From the NCBI GenBank assembly GCA_949987705.1, contig OX465282.1, positions 92,740,070 to 92,804,069 on the forward strand: DNA of 64,000 bases. The letters are read 5' to 3'. Every line of letters begins with the position of its first letter. Within the stretch, counting starts at the first letter, position 1. Below the pieces are notes generated by a model. It was not told the origin of the DNA. It did not search any database and saw nothing but the letters and a program-made list of their open reading frames with translations. Origin of the DNA: Thereva unica (taxonomy: Eukaryota > Arthropoda > Insecta > Diptera > Therevidae). Both the position numbers and the translations under genes were made by a program. Below are positions 22,488 through 32,378 of the stretch, in pieces.

Positions 22488-22690
22488 CAACTCGGTCTCA
22501 GGTGTGTTTGCATGTTTCTGTGTATTGCCCGCCCAACTTGTTCGACGAAGACAATGCTGAGGAGATCTTTAACGTTCTGTCTAGGCTTAGTAGGCAATAT
22601 AGTGATATTCATATTGCTGGAGATCTCTATTTTGACCTGCGTAAATCAAACCGTAGAAGCAGTACGCTCAAATCCCAAAAAACACACAAA
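22488..22690 (+). pseudogene. LINE endonuclease fragment
   Basis: The plus strand reads YCPPNLFDEDNAEEIFNVLS followed by RLSRQYSDIHIAGDLYFDL. This is the Y-PP and GD-N-D region of an APE-type endonuclease from a non-LTR element. It is opposite in orientation to the adjacent LINE at 21335-22445, so it is a separate fragment. Confidence 0.75.
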
Positions 22691-23219
22691 ACTTTAAACT
22701 CGCTCAGTAGTCCATTCAAAACGCGCGTTAGGGTGTTCCAAAATAACACCGTTAAGAAAATCGAACCCTAAACGTTTTTGGGGTCGCTGATCACGAAAAT
22801 CGAGGTCGCGCGGTCCTAAAACATGGGCGTCACCCTTAAAAATGCAAAAAAACACCCCTTTTTAGGGGGTTTTCGCGATTATTTCAATAATAATGAAAAC
22901 GAATGCGATGAAATGAACTTTTTTTAATATTTATTTGCGAAGGTGGTTGATTTGTACTAAATTAAGGCGAACTTTATGATAAGGGGTAGTCCTAAAGGGT
23001 TGAAACTACCCCTAAATCGGCTCATTAATCTCATTAATACAAACAATCATCGCGTAGCAACACAAAAGCTGCTTCCTTTGCTATTGCTCCGTGTATTTAC
23101 ACGGAACTTGCAGCAAAGCTTTTGGTTCCAGAACATGATCCCTCGTGTATGAATGGCCTCACATCACAGCTAGTTCGCTAACAAGAGCAACTATGATGAC
23201 ACGCGGCTAGTTTACTAGC
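22691..23219. other. no gene recognised
   Basis: The motifs AGGGTGTTCCAAAATAACAC and CACCCCTTTTTAGGGGG give local inverted symmetry, but no element boundaries or coding frames are supported. Confidence 0.3.
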
Positions 23220-23348
23220 TAAGGCCGCTATTATATTAGGATGCCATGGCAGCGTAGCCAGCAACGTAACTATGGCTACATCAAATTTTACAAGCTGCCA
23301 AATGCAGCGGCCAATTTGCGATGCCAATGTCAGATGATATTTTTAAAA

Positions 23349-23545
23349 TGGAAATCGAAGAAATAATGTTATTGCGTCGCGTCGCGAAAAGGCATTAAAA
23401 AAGGAATAAAAGGCGCTATTGGGTACACCCTTTTTTAGCTAATCGTGCTGACAGTAGCGTGTTCCAAAAATTGTATGATGATCTCACAAAACACCCCAAA
23501 AAATTCTGTAATTATATGAGGATGTCTGAATATTTCTCTGAGGAA
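23349..23545 (+). pseudogene. PIF/Harbinger transposase N-terminal fragment
   Basis: It starts MEIEEIMLLRRVAKRH, then has a stop, then reads RRYWVHPFLANRADSSVFQK and KHPKKFCNYMRMSE. The RYWVHP and F-NY-RM motifs are hallmarks of the HARBI1-type transposase N-terminus (compare EEKFYNYMRMPLV in the intact copy). The DDE catalytic part is deleted. Confidence 0.8.
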
Positions 23546-23610
23546 CTATCCCAAATCGCCGGTCTGCGTTCCACTTCAAAAATAAATCTTTCCGTATCGA
23601 AGAGTTCCAT
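23512..23610 (-). pseudogene. MADF-domain N-terminal stub
   Basis: The frame begins at 23610: MELFDTERFIFEVERRPAIW followed by DSSSEKYSD, then a stop. FI-EVE-RP-IWD-S...Y-D is the start of a canonical MADF domain. The remainder is missing at the deletion junction. Confidence 0.8.
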
Positions 23611-24109
23611 TCCAAAACAACTATAAAAACAAATAAAATACGGAAAGTGACAGCTAATCGGAGTATGGAAAATTCACCGGCAACGTAACCCAATAGATCT
23701 GGGATATGTGAACGCTATGGCCACGCTTCCATTCTGGATACGTGGCCAGGCCGTCGCCAGGTCTAATACTCATAATGCAAATGTACATATTCCAGATGGT
23801 TACGTTGCTGGCTATTCTGCCATGGCATTCTAATGCAATAGCGGCCTAACTGTAGGCTTGTCAGAGACTAGCGAGTAAGAGGGATGATACACGGGTCAAC
23901 ATGTTGAGCAACACGAGCTTTTCCTGCGCAGTTCGTAAGCCAAGGGAAAGGTCAGGGTGAAGTGTGCGGTGTTGACTGAAACTAGAAACGATTTCTATTT
24001 TTCCTCCACCCAGTAGGAATTCTAGGAAGGCCTTACCGATGAAGCACTGAAATAAGTACTCATCTGGTAAGGGGTACCCCTTATTTTCTTGGTGCTAGAT
24101 GAGCCATAA

Positions 24110-24215
24110 TGTAGAGAGTCAGTCGGGTTCTGACTCCCAAAGAGATCAGTGAATAAACGAACAATAAACAACTGAAAGAGTATTTTAAATAATTACAATA
24201 GCACTAGACACAACA
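24110..24215 (+). repeat. 5' LTR, 106 bp
   Basis: Begins TGTAGAGAGTC and ends GACACAACA (TG...CA). It includes AATAAA motifs and the AT-rich TATTTTAAATAATT. By eye it is identical to the 3' LTR over the full length. Confidence 0.95.
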
Positions 24216-24233
24216 TGGCGCAGCCGGTATAAG
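24216..24233 (+). promoter_or_regulatory. primer binding site
   Basis: TGGCGCAGCCGGTA directly follows the 5' LTR. It is complementary, apart from one mismatch, to the usual insect tRNA-Ser 3' end as used by some Drosophila Gypsy-group elements. It primes minus-strand cDNA synthesis. Confidence 0.75.
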
Positions 24234-24238
24234 GGAAA

Positions 24239-24868
24239 ATGGGAAAAGTGGAAAATAAAAATGTTAAAATAGAAAAATTACGGAAAGTATACGGTGTTCA
24301 AAAAATTAAAATAAAACTCAAAGTTGGAACATTGAAATTAAGGAAACGTGAAATTAGCAGATATATTGAGAAGAAGAAATTATCAAAGAACGATAATAGT
24401 GAATTCGAAAATATGGAAAGGATTTTAAAACAAGTTAAAGATCTTAGTCTGGATGGTAATAAAGACCAGAATTGGCGCCGTTTTAAAGAAGATTTTGAAG
24501 ATTTCTTAATTGGCTCAAAAGCTGATAAAGAATCCGACACAATTAAAATTTCGCTGTTAAGAAACCAAATTGGTGAAGAAGGTAAAGAATTACTTCGTAC
24601 ATTTGATCTTTCAATAGAAGATAGCAAAAAATATGATAAAGTAATAGAAGCATTAGAAAGCTATTGTATTCCAAAGAAGAATCTAGTGTATGAGCGTTAT
24701 CTCTTTTACTCACGATATCAAAAGGAATCAGAACCGTTTGATGAGTTTTTAACAGATATAAAACGGATTGCCAATTCTTGTGACTTCGCCGAAAAAGATA
24801 ACATGATAAGAGACCGTATAGTATTGGGAGTATTTGATAAAAAATTGCAAAAAAAAATTATTAAATGA
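24239..24868 (+). CDS. gag: Gag (209 codons, frame broken at the 3' end)
   Basis: This is the capsid-forming structural protein of the retrotransposon. The N-terminus is basic, followed by a retrotransposon-gag helical region with LRNQIGEEGKELL, YERYLFYSRYQKESEPFDEF and DRIVLGVFDKKLQ. The ATG lies just after the primer site. The frame closes at 24866 directly after a run of nine A (about 24849-24857). The following codons of a typical gag (leucine pair, then NETEIT) are found in the other frame, so the two zinc knuckles normally belonging to Gag are read from the pol frame. The cause is a one-base indel, an assembly error in the A-run, or a real frameshift site. Confidence 0.88.
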   Translation: MGKVENKNVKIEKLRKVYGVQKIKIKLKVGTLKLRKREISRYIEKKKLSKNDNSEFENMERILKQVKDLSLDGNKDQNWRRFKEDFEDFLIGSKADKESDTIKISLLRNQIGEEGKELLRTFDLSIEDSKKYDKVIEALESYCIPKKNLVYERYLFYSRYQKESEPFDEFLTDIKRIANSCDFAEKDNMIRDRIVLGVFDKKLQKKIIK

Positions 24869-27800
24869 AACAGAAATCACAATGGATGAAGCGATAAAAA
24901 AATGCAGGTTATCAGAATGTAATAAAGAACAAGTAAAACAAGTACAAAATCAAAATCATAATGTATACGCAGTCAAAACTCAAAGAAAAAGTTACTGCTA
25001 TGATGATAACAATAGAATTTATACGGAGAACAAAATAAAATTCAGACCAAAACGGAATGAGTCATCACATTACAACAAGATCACCGAAAACAATATGGAA
25101 TGTGCACGATGTGGTTATCAGCATGATGATAATAGATGTCCAGCATATGGAAAAATTTGTAAAAAATGCAGAAAATATAATCATTTTGCTAGAATGTGTC
25201 AAAAAGTATCGGTTGAACAGATTAGGATAATAAAAGTAGATGATAGTGATGAGGATGCAGAGGTAGGTTTTAATAAATGTATTTTCACTTTACGCAAAAA
25301 ATTAAATCAAAAATGTAATGTATTATCTAGCTATTGTAGGAAATCAAACGAATGGAAAGAAAAAATAGAAATTAATAATAAAAAAGAAGTGGAATTCAAA
25401 ATCGATACAGGGTCTCAAGTCAATATACTTACAAAGGAAAATTGGAAGCAAATAGGTACGGGAAATAGAAAATTAGAAAAAACTGGCGTCATTTTGGAAT
25501 CGTACTCCGGACATAAAATTTTTCCATTGGGAAAAGTCAAATTAAATTGTAAGTACAACAATAATTGCTCAGATGAATATTTTTTTATTGTGCATGATAA
25601 ATTTACACCTATTTTGGGACTAAAAACAGCTAGAGAATTAGGTTTTGTAAAGAAAATCAATTCATTAAATGAAGGAATAATGAATAAAGAAGAGTTTATT
25701 AAAAAATATGTTGAAATATTTTCGGGTATAGGTAAATTTAGCAAACCTTATAGAATACATTTAAAAGACGGCTCGGTTCCAAGAGTACAGCCACCACGTC
25801 GAGTTCCATTAAAAATTCGGGAAAGCTTAAAAGCTAAACTACAAGAACTTGAAAAGCTAGACATAATAGAGAAAAATAATGAACCTACGGACTGGGTTCA
25901 CAACTTAGTTGTATTAGAAAAACAAAACAAATCATTGCGAATTTGTCTAGATCCTCAACCTTTAAATCCCTTCATTAAGAAAGATGTATATATGATTCCC
26001 ACATTAGAGGATTTATGGGGAAAACTTAATGAAAGTAAATTCTTCACCGTCCTGGACTTAAAAGATGGATTCTGGCAGATAGAGCTGGATTCTGAATCTC
26101 AAAAATTAACGACTTTTTCAACTCCATATGGATGTTACAACTTCAAGCGTTTACCTTTCGGTTTAAATATTTCCGCTGAAGTTTTCCAAAAATATAATTT
26201 TGAAACTTTTGGTGACCTTGACGGTGTATTCATATACATTGATGACATATTAGTTACAGGTAAAACATTAGAAGAGCATGACGATAATTTAAAGAATGTG
26301 ATGGAGAGGGCTAAGAATGAAAACATTAAATTTAATGCAAACAAATTGCAATACAGAGTCAAAGAAGTAAAATATTTAGGCCATATTTTTTCAGAGAATG
26401 GTATTAAGCCAGATATGGATAGGGTAAAAGCTATAGAAGCAATTCAAGAACCACAAAATAAAAAAGAATTGCAAAAATTTTTAGGTTGTGCAAACTACGT
26501 CAGATCATTTATCCCAAATTTTGCGATGTTATCAGCTCCTCTACGTGAGTTGCTCAAAAAAGATGTCAATTTCTGTTGGCTACCAACTCATAAAAATGCT
26601 ATGAGAGACATAAAAAATAGCATTAAAAATTCATGTATTTTATCACCATTTGATAGGAACAAAGATGTATTAATACAAACTGATGCATCCAAAGATGGTT
26701 TAGGAGCTTATCTCATGCAAGAAAATAAAATAATAGCATTTGCTTCGCGAGCTCTAACGGAAACAGAAAAAAGGTATGCTCAAATAGAAAAGGAATTTTT
26801 GGCAATTATTTATGCTTGCCGAAAATTTCATCACTATATTTATGGTAAAAAGATTGTCATTCATTCTGATCATAAGCCTCTTGAATGTTTGATAAAGAAT
26901 GATATTTCAAAGATAGGTTCAGCGCGACTTCAAAGGATGAGAGTCAAATTACTACCGTATGAATTAGAAATAAAGTACATTCCAGGTAAAAATTTAATCT
27001 TAGCTGACTTTTTGTCTAGAAATTATGTTAATGAAATAGAAAATGAAAAAGGATTAGATGAAATGGTTCATGCAGTTAATATTTCTGATAAATACCTAAC
27101 TAAAATTAAAACTGCAGCTAGTACCGATGAAGAAATGTTACAAGTCAAAAATTTTTGTTTAAAAGGATGGCCGGGTCATAAATCTAAGGTCACGGATATC
27201 GCTATTCCATATTATAAATTGCGTAATGAAATTTATGTAGATAATGGGGTGTTATATTACCAAAATAGAATTTTAATTCCAAAACAAATGAGAAGAGAAA
27301 TATTAGAAAGGCTTCATGAATCTCATTTTGGTTTAAATAAAACTAAGAAAAGAGCAAGTAAAATCATTTTTTGGCCAGGGATTAATTCGGATATTGAAAG
27401 AATAGTTACGAAGTGTGCAAAATGTGCTAAGTATAAACCGAGTAATAGGAAAGAACCTTTAATAATGCATGAAATTCCAAAGGTCACATTTTATAAAGTT
27501 GGGTGTGATATTATGGAATATGGGGGAAAAAATTATTTAATAACAATCGATTATTATACAAAATGGATTGAAGTAGCAAAGTTAAGGAATAAAACTGCGA
27601 ATGAAATAATTAAAGCATGGATGGAAATTTTTGCTCGTTTCGGTATACCAGCTATAGTTATTGCAGACAATGTTCCGTTCGGATCATACAAATGTATGGA
27701 GTTCGCCGAAAGATGGGAATTTGAGATTAAGACAAGTAGTCCACGTTATCCGCGCTCAAATGGTTTGGCTGAAAGGGCAGTTCAAATAGTAAAGAAAATA

Positions 27801-28361
27801 TTGAAAAAATCTGAAAATGAAGAACAATTTTTTATAGCTTTGATGGAATATAGAAACACTTGTGTTAAGGATTTAGAATACTCCCCTGCGCAGATGCTTT
27901 TGAATAGAAATACGAGAACAAGATTGCCCATTTCACAGTCATTACTTAGACCCAAAATATGGTGTGACATGCACAATAAAATTGTTACAAAATCTATTAA
28001 AACAAAACAAAATTATGATAAAAGTACAGTATCACAAAAAGAATTTAAAAGTGGGGAAAAAGTTTATGTCTGGGATTTCAATAAGAAATGTTGGATTCCG
28101 GGTGAAGTAATAAGAAAATATCATCTTCCTCGATCTTATATATTAAAAACGGAAAATAACAATAATATAATTCGAAGAAATAGTTTTCATTTAAGAAAGA
28201 CGGGAGACTGTTCGATGTTGGATTCCAAAAATTTACCAGAACACAAAAAATACATTCAACAAACAAGAAAAAAATTAGAAGATAATATAGAGAATAAACA
28301 ATATAAAACTCGTTATGGTCGGCGAATAAAGCATCCTCAAAGATTAATATTTAATAAATAG
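24834..28361 (+). CDS. pol: Pol polyprotein: zinc knuckles, protease, RT, RNase H, integrase
   Basis: A frame of 1175 codons runs without interruption. By residue: CX2CX3HX4C and CX2CX4HX4C knuckles from residue 90; aspartic protease DTGS at 191; reverse transcriptase with LDLKDGFWQIELD and YIDD at 468-471; RNase H with QTDASKDGLGAYL (Asp 617) and SDHKPLE; integrase with an HHCC-type finger (HESHFG...CAKCAKY) and DDE at Asp 892, Asp 945 and Glu 980 (34 residues between the last two). IADNVP replaces the usual SDNGP around the second Asp. The first codons before the knuckles are the tail of Gag in this frame. All catalytic residues are present, so enzymatic activity is plausible. Confidence 0.95.
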   Translation: MIKNCKKKLLNETEITMDEAIKKCRLSECNKEQVKQVQNQNHNVYAVKTQRKSYCYDDNNRIYTENKIKFRPKRNESSHYNKITENNMECARCGYQHDDNRCPAYGKICKKCRKYNHFARMCQKVSVEQIRIIKVDDSDEDAEVGFNKCIFTLRKKLNQKCNVLSSYCRKSNEWKEKIEINNKKEVEFKIDTGSQVNILTKENWKQIGTGNRKLEKTGVILESYSGHKIFPLGKVKLNCKYNNNCSDEYFFIVHDKFTPILGLKTARELGFVKKINSLNEGIMNKEEFIKKYVEIFSGIGKFSKPYRIHLKDGSVPRVQPPRRVPLKIRESLKAKLQELEKLDIIEKNNEPTDWVHNLVVLEKQNKSLRICLDPQPLNPFIKKDVYMIPTLEDLWGKLNESKFFTVLDLKDGFWQIELDSESQKLTTFSTPYGCYNFKRLPFGLNISAEVFQKYNFETFGDLDGVFIYIDDILVTGKTLEEHDDNLKNVMERAKNENIKFNANKLQYRVKEVKYLGHIFSENGIKPDMDRVKAIEAIQEPQNKKELQKFLGCANYVRSFIPNFAMLSAPLRELLKKDVNFCWLPTHKNAMRDIKNSIKNSCILSPFDRNKDVLIQTDASKDGLGAYLMQENKIIAFASRALTETEKRYAQIEKEFLAIIYACRKFHHYIYGKKIVIHSDHKPLECLIKNDISKIGSARLQRMRVKLLPYELEIKYIPGKNLILADFLSRNYVNEIENEKGLDEMVHAVNISDKYLTKIKTAASTDEEMLQVKNFCLKGWPGHKSKVTDIAIPYYKLRNEIYVDNGVLYYQNRILIPKQMRREILERLHESHFGLNKTKKRASKIIFWPGINSDIERIVTKCAKCAKYKPSNRKEPLIMHEIPKVTFYKVGCDIMEYGGKNYLITIDYYTKWIEVAKLRNKTANEIIKAWMEIFARFGIPAIVIADNVPFGSYKCMEFAERWEFEIKTSSPRYPRSNGLAERAVQIVKKILKKSENEEQFFIALMEYRNTCVKDLEYSPAQMLLNRNTRTRLPISQSLLRPKIWCDMHNKIVTKSIKTKQNYDKSTVSQKEFKSGEKVYVWDFNKKCWIPGEVIRKYHLPRSYILKTENNNNIIRRNSFHLRKTGDCSMLDSKNLPEHKKYIQQTRKKLEDNIENKQYKTRYGRRIKHPQRLIFNK

Positions 28362-28590
28362 AATTTTGCTTATAAAATCAATGTAACCTCAATGAAATTT
28401 TAAAACATATTATACATATCATTTTCTTTATATTGAAATAAAATTATGTATATTTATAAGTAAAATATGGATAGAGAACTAGGAATAATTCTATAACTGA
28501 AATATGCTTAAATGAATTAGGATTATAAATATTATTACATTTTCATTGAATTTTAAAGGAGGAGATAAAGTTATGTAAAATTAATTTTAA

Positions 28591-28602
28591 TTAAGGGGGA
28601 GG
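28591..28602 (+). promoter_or_regulatory. polypurine tract
   Basis: TTAAGGGGGAGG lies immediately before the 3' LTR and is the expected plus-strand cDNA primer. Confidence 0.85.
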
Positions 28603-28708
28603 TGTAGAGAGTCAGTCGGGTTCTGACTCCCAAAGAGATCAGTGAATAAACGAACAATAAACAACTGAAAGAGTATTTTAAATAATTACAATAGCACTAG
28701 ACACAACA
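28603..28708 (+). repeat. 3' LTR, 106 bp
   Basis: No difference from the 5' LTR was seen. The next bases are CTTACAAAC of element A. Confidence 0.95.
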
Positions 28709-29434
28709 CTTACAAACCCCCTTACAAGAGAAGGCAGATGGTAAGGTGTAGTCCAGAATTATACCCAAACAAGTGAGAATCTGCCCGATGACTCAAGGGA
28801 GCTTTCCTGGAGTTTTCATAAATTTTATAGAAAAAAAGAAAACGGGCAATTATATTCGTCGACATAAAATGCGACATTAGCATACTCAATAGCCCGGCTC
28901 TCATTCGATACGGAGGACAAGCAGCTTTGGAGAAGTGGAGAATTTAGTTGGGGACTGCTTAGGTAAAGCCACTCTCGGGCTTGGAAAAAACAGGCATTTG
29001 TAAAATATGAACAAAATAAAAGCACTTCGACACCGGATCACATATCCACAGGCGCCCATGAATATCTCTTTTCGCAATGTTCCATTTGCTGCCTTACTAT
29101 ACCCCTTACAGATGAGCAGTTCTGTAAGTACTCTAAGGTAAGTACTAAAGTAAGGCCTTACCTCCTATGACATCGTGTGTAAAAGTAAGCACTTCTGTAA
29201 AAGGGTGTGGTAAGGCCTACCCCTTACCAGTAAGTGCTGATTTCAGTACTTCTGTAAGCTTACCGGTCCTACTGGGAAGCGATTCTGGGTGAAAATAATT
29301 TGGAATGCACACTCACACATATAAAATCGCATTGTTATTATACAGTGTTGCGTGTTCAGTCGTGTATCACCTCCGCTCAACAAACTGACAGTGTGTTGCA
29401 GAGAGACACGTTGACTCGTGTATCATCCCACTAA

Positions 29435-30283
29435 GTAGCCCCGATTTCAACTTTCTCGTCAGATTATTTACCAGCTTCTAGCTAGTGAGTAGGTATGCCG
29501 ATTTATACTACACCTTATTTTATTTGGGATTTGGGGATCAACTCATTTTACGTATAAACGGTATGCCATACAAAATTGTGAGCTTCACCCACACAAACTT
29601 AATGGAATTTGTATACAAGGACTGTTTATTTTAAAATTTTACGCAAACGTCAAAATTAATATTTGAATATTTGAAAAAGTCTTTTGAGATGCCTTATTTA
29701 GTGTAAAGGGTTTTATATTCTTTCTAAATACAATTTATTTGCAATAAAGAGCTCAGCTCATTTGTGAAGTTTTTAAATGTGCGGTTCCGGTTTGAAATAA
29801 GTTTCTATGTACCCAAAGAATAGTGGTTATTCATGCCAAAGGGTAGCATCGTGTGCAGAGAATTCAATCGGAATGTGTATTATTTAGACATGCCGCCCTT
29901 TTATTTTATGCTTTTTTCAGGTCATATGTGCTTAACAATTTATGGTAAAAATTTCACTGCTCTTCCGCACAACTTATTTTAGAACTACATATAATTGAAT
30001 TTCACTGCAAGTACCTTTTGCACATATTAGTCGCTGCTGCTATTTTTTACGATAGTAGAAATAATGTTAATTAACATATAGTTAATTAAGGTAACATTAG
30101 CTATAATGTCACCAAAGACTAAAACTATCTTTAATGATTGATTTCATTTAATAATTCATACATATCATAAGTGTTTGCCATTGCAGCCCCGGTTTACAAA
30201 ACAATTCTTACTTTGTTTGTAAACAACTTCACACAATCACATTTTTTTAAGTTTGAAGGTGTGAGAACATCATCATCCATCGA
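29435..30283. other. no gene recognised
   Basis: AT-rich sequence with no open frame of note and no repeat boundaries. Confidence 0.4.
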
Positions 30284-30336
30284 ATAACCTCACTTATTTC
30301 TGAAAAATATGCAAACTTCGCATAAAACTAATTTCG

Positions 30337-30900
30337 CATAACCTCACTTATTTTTGAATTGTATGCAAACTTCACCGGCCATAAAATTCAGTTGGAGCTC
30401 ACAAGGGAAGTATACGAAGTGCGCAAGATCAAATATTCACCCATAACCTCACTAATTTTTGAATTGCATAGAGGTAAACTACACTATCCATCACTCGTCC
30501 ATCACATCACACCGTTTTGAATATGAGGTCGATATTACACTATGGACTCACTTTTCTGCCCTCACTTTGTATAACGATTGCAATGTTTATGTAGTTGTGT
30601 ACGAAGCAAGTCATGCGCAGTGCAGTGTCATTCAAACGCAATGTGTTTGGAAAACTCGCAAAAACGAAGTTATCCTTGTATTAGTGTCATGGAGGGTGAG
30701 ACTGAAAAATTTTGAGATTCACAAGTGAGGAAAAACACACACTTCCCGGCGACCCCTTGCCTAAAAAAACAGTTTCAAGGCCGGTTTGATGCAAAAGTGA
30801 TGGATAGTGCAGTTTACCCCGAAACTTCGCAAAATTCACCCGCCAAAAAATTCAGTTTTGCCTAACAACGGAAATAATGTGAAGTGCGCAAGACCAAATA
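30337..30900. repeat. 105-bp tandem repeat interrupted by a MITE
   Basis: CATAACCTCACT...TTTTTGAATTG begins at 30337 and 30442, and a degenerate third start is at 30284. The second unit is split by the MITE at 30473-30818 and resumes with AACTTCGCAAAATTCACC and GAAGTGCGCAAGACCAAATA, matching the first unit. Confidence 0.65.
30473..30818. mobile_element. 346-bp MITE
   Basis: The TIR GGTAAACTACACTATCCATC at the left matches GGTAAACTGCACTATCCATC (reverse-complemented right end). It lies within a tandem-repeat unit, whose continuity across the insertion supports the boundaries. The target duplication is not clear. Confidence 0.7.
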
Positions 30901-30966
30901 TGCACGCACACAAACTAAATTCGAGGAAAACCGCAGTGCGCATGCCCCAATCCCGAATTTTTCTAA

Positions 30967-32375
30967 GACCGGTTCTACACATTCAATTTTGCATTCCACT
31001 TTTTGACGTTCAATTCTGTCGCTCGTGTCTACACATTTTCAACTTTTCAAGAACAAAATCGAAAGGCTCGGCTGTCACTGCTATCCGTGTACACTCATAT
31101 TCATACATATTCGCACACTCATAAAAATGTTGAACGATAACACAAAAGTTGAACGCAAAGGAGGTGGGTCACAGCCCATACAAAATTACCCCAGGCCCGG
31201 CGCAAAAGAAAAGTATCTCAGATTATCGGCTATAATAAGTATTGAATTACTGTATAGTTGTTATATCCCGTAACTGTGGCTAAGGTGTTAATAATACTAT
31301 TTCTTTTTATTCGGGCGAAATGACTAATTAACCCTGTATTTTTGTAACGCCACCACATATCTTCATGTATAAGGTATCAGTGCACGCAGAATACTCCCAC
31401 CTATCTAAAATTGTAAAAACGACGGTACCACAGTACCAACTTTCAGAGTTATGAGTCGTCAAAGTAAAAATTTTGTTTTTTTAACAAAAATGTCACTTTC
31501 AACCACCTTTTTCTCCAAAATATTCATAGTCAACTAATGTTTTTTTTCCCAGAATAAGAAAGCTTGGAGTGTTTCCTATGAATAATGTCCAGACAATTTT
31601 TATGCTACGGCCTTTACTTTCGAAGTTATAAGCAATTTAAATGCTAAAACTGGCCTTATTTGCGGGAATCGCAAGCAATTTTGGCTTTGATATTTTTTCA
31701 CTTAGTTCTTTTCGACATAAGCTTAGGAAAAAGAGTACTAAAAAAGTACGAAATAACGCCAATTTTAGTATTAAAATTGCTTATAACTTCGAAAGTAAAG
31801 GCCGTAGCATAAAAATTGTCTGGACATTATTCATAGAAACACTCCAAGCTTTCTTATTCTGGGAAAAAAAACATTAGTTGACTATGAATATTTTGGAGAA
31901 AAAGGTGGTTGAAAGTGACATTTTTGTTAAAAAAACAAAATTTTTACTTTGACGGCTCATAACTCTGAAAGTTGGTACTGTGGTACCGTCGTTTTTGCAA
32001 TTTTAGATAGGTGGGAGTATTCTGCGTGCACTGATACCTTATACATGAAGATATGTGGTGGCGTTACAAAAATACAGGGTTAATTAGTCATTTCGCCTGA
32101 ATAAAAAGAAATAGCATTATTAACAACTTAGCCACAGTTACGGGATATAACAACTATACAGTAATTCAATACTTATTATAGCCGATAATCTGAGATACTT
32201 TTCTTTTGCGCCGGGCCTGGGGCAATTTTGACCCACCTCCTTTCCATTCCATTCTGAGCTGCTTTGCATTTTCCTTTCAATTCTAGTCTGTTTCAAACTT
32301 TGCATTCGAGTGAAAGAGAAAAAAAAAGTTGAACGTCAAAAAGTGGAATGCAAAGTTGAATGTGTAGAACCGGTC
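30967..32375. mobile_element. PIF-type element with TAA TSD carrying a large palindrome
   Basis: The 48-bp TIRs start GACCGGTTCTACACATTCAA with two mismatches, flanked by TAA at 30964-30966 and 32376-32378. The core (31158-32247) is a separate long palindrome. No transposase is recognised. Confidence 0.8.
31158..32247. mobile_element. fold-back element, arms of about 480 bp
   Basis: AAAGGAGGTGGGTCA at the left faces TGACCCACCTCCTTT at the right. The arms remain paired through CCCTGTATTTTTGTAACGCC and TGTCCAGACAATTTTTATGC to a loop near 31640-31770. Arm differences are few. The core motifs recur in diverged form at 50930-51330, inside the MITE at 50783-51488. Confidence 0.75.
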
Positions 32376-32378
32376 TAA

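Larger units (their letters stand above)
23223..23846. mobile_element. PIF/Harbinger deletion derivative keeping both gene starts, TSD TAA
   Basis: The 48-bp TIRs (GGCCGCTATT...AACGTAAC, about five mismatches) are flanked by TAA at 23220-23222 and 23847-23849. The 624-bp interior holds a plus-strand transposase start and a minus-strand MADF start that converge and overlap at 23512-23545. This repeats the plan of 19713-20324 in a different family (unrelated TIRs). Confidence 0.85.
24110..28708 (+). mobile_element. Ty3/Gypsy LTR retrotransposon, Mag-like, nearly intact
   Basis: Identical 106-bp LTRs bracket gag and pol in the order gag, protease, RT, RNase H, integrase. There is no env and no chromodomain. 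Very short LTRs, two zinc knuckles and a tRNA-Ser-type primer site fit the Mag clade. LTR identity implies very recent insertion. Flanking bases (CATAA left, CTTAC right) do not match, so the expected target-site duplication is missing. It sits inside element A. Confidence 0.93.
24009..29276. mobile_element. element A copy 1, containing the Gypsy element
   Basis: The terminal CCCAGTAGGA (left) and CCTACTGGG (right) ends enclose characteristic GTAAGGCCTTACC and CAGTACTTCTGTAAGCTTAC motifs. Without the Gypsy insertion it is about 670 bp. A related relic begins at 39194. No clear target duplication and no coding sequence; the family is unknown. Confidence 0.55.
23879..29431. mobile_element. PIF-type MITE, outer shell of a nested stack
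   Basis: The ends GAGGGATGATACACGGGTCA and (reverse-complemented) GTGGGATGATACACGAGTCA are flanked by TAA at 23876-23878 and 29432-29434. Without the inserted element A it is only about 285 bp. Confidence 0.65.
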
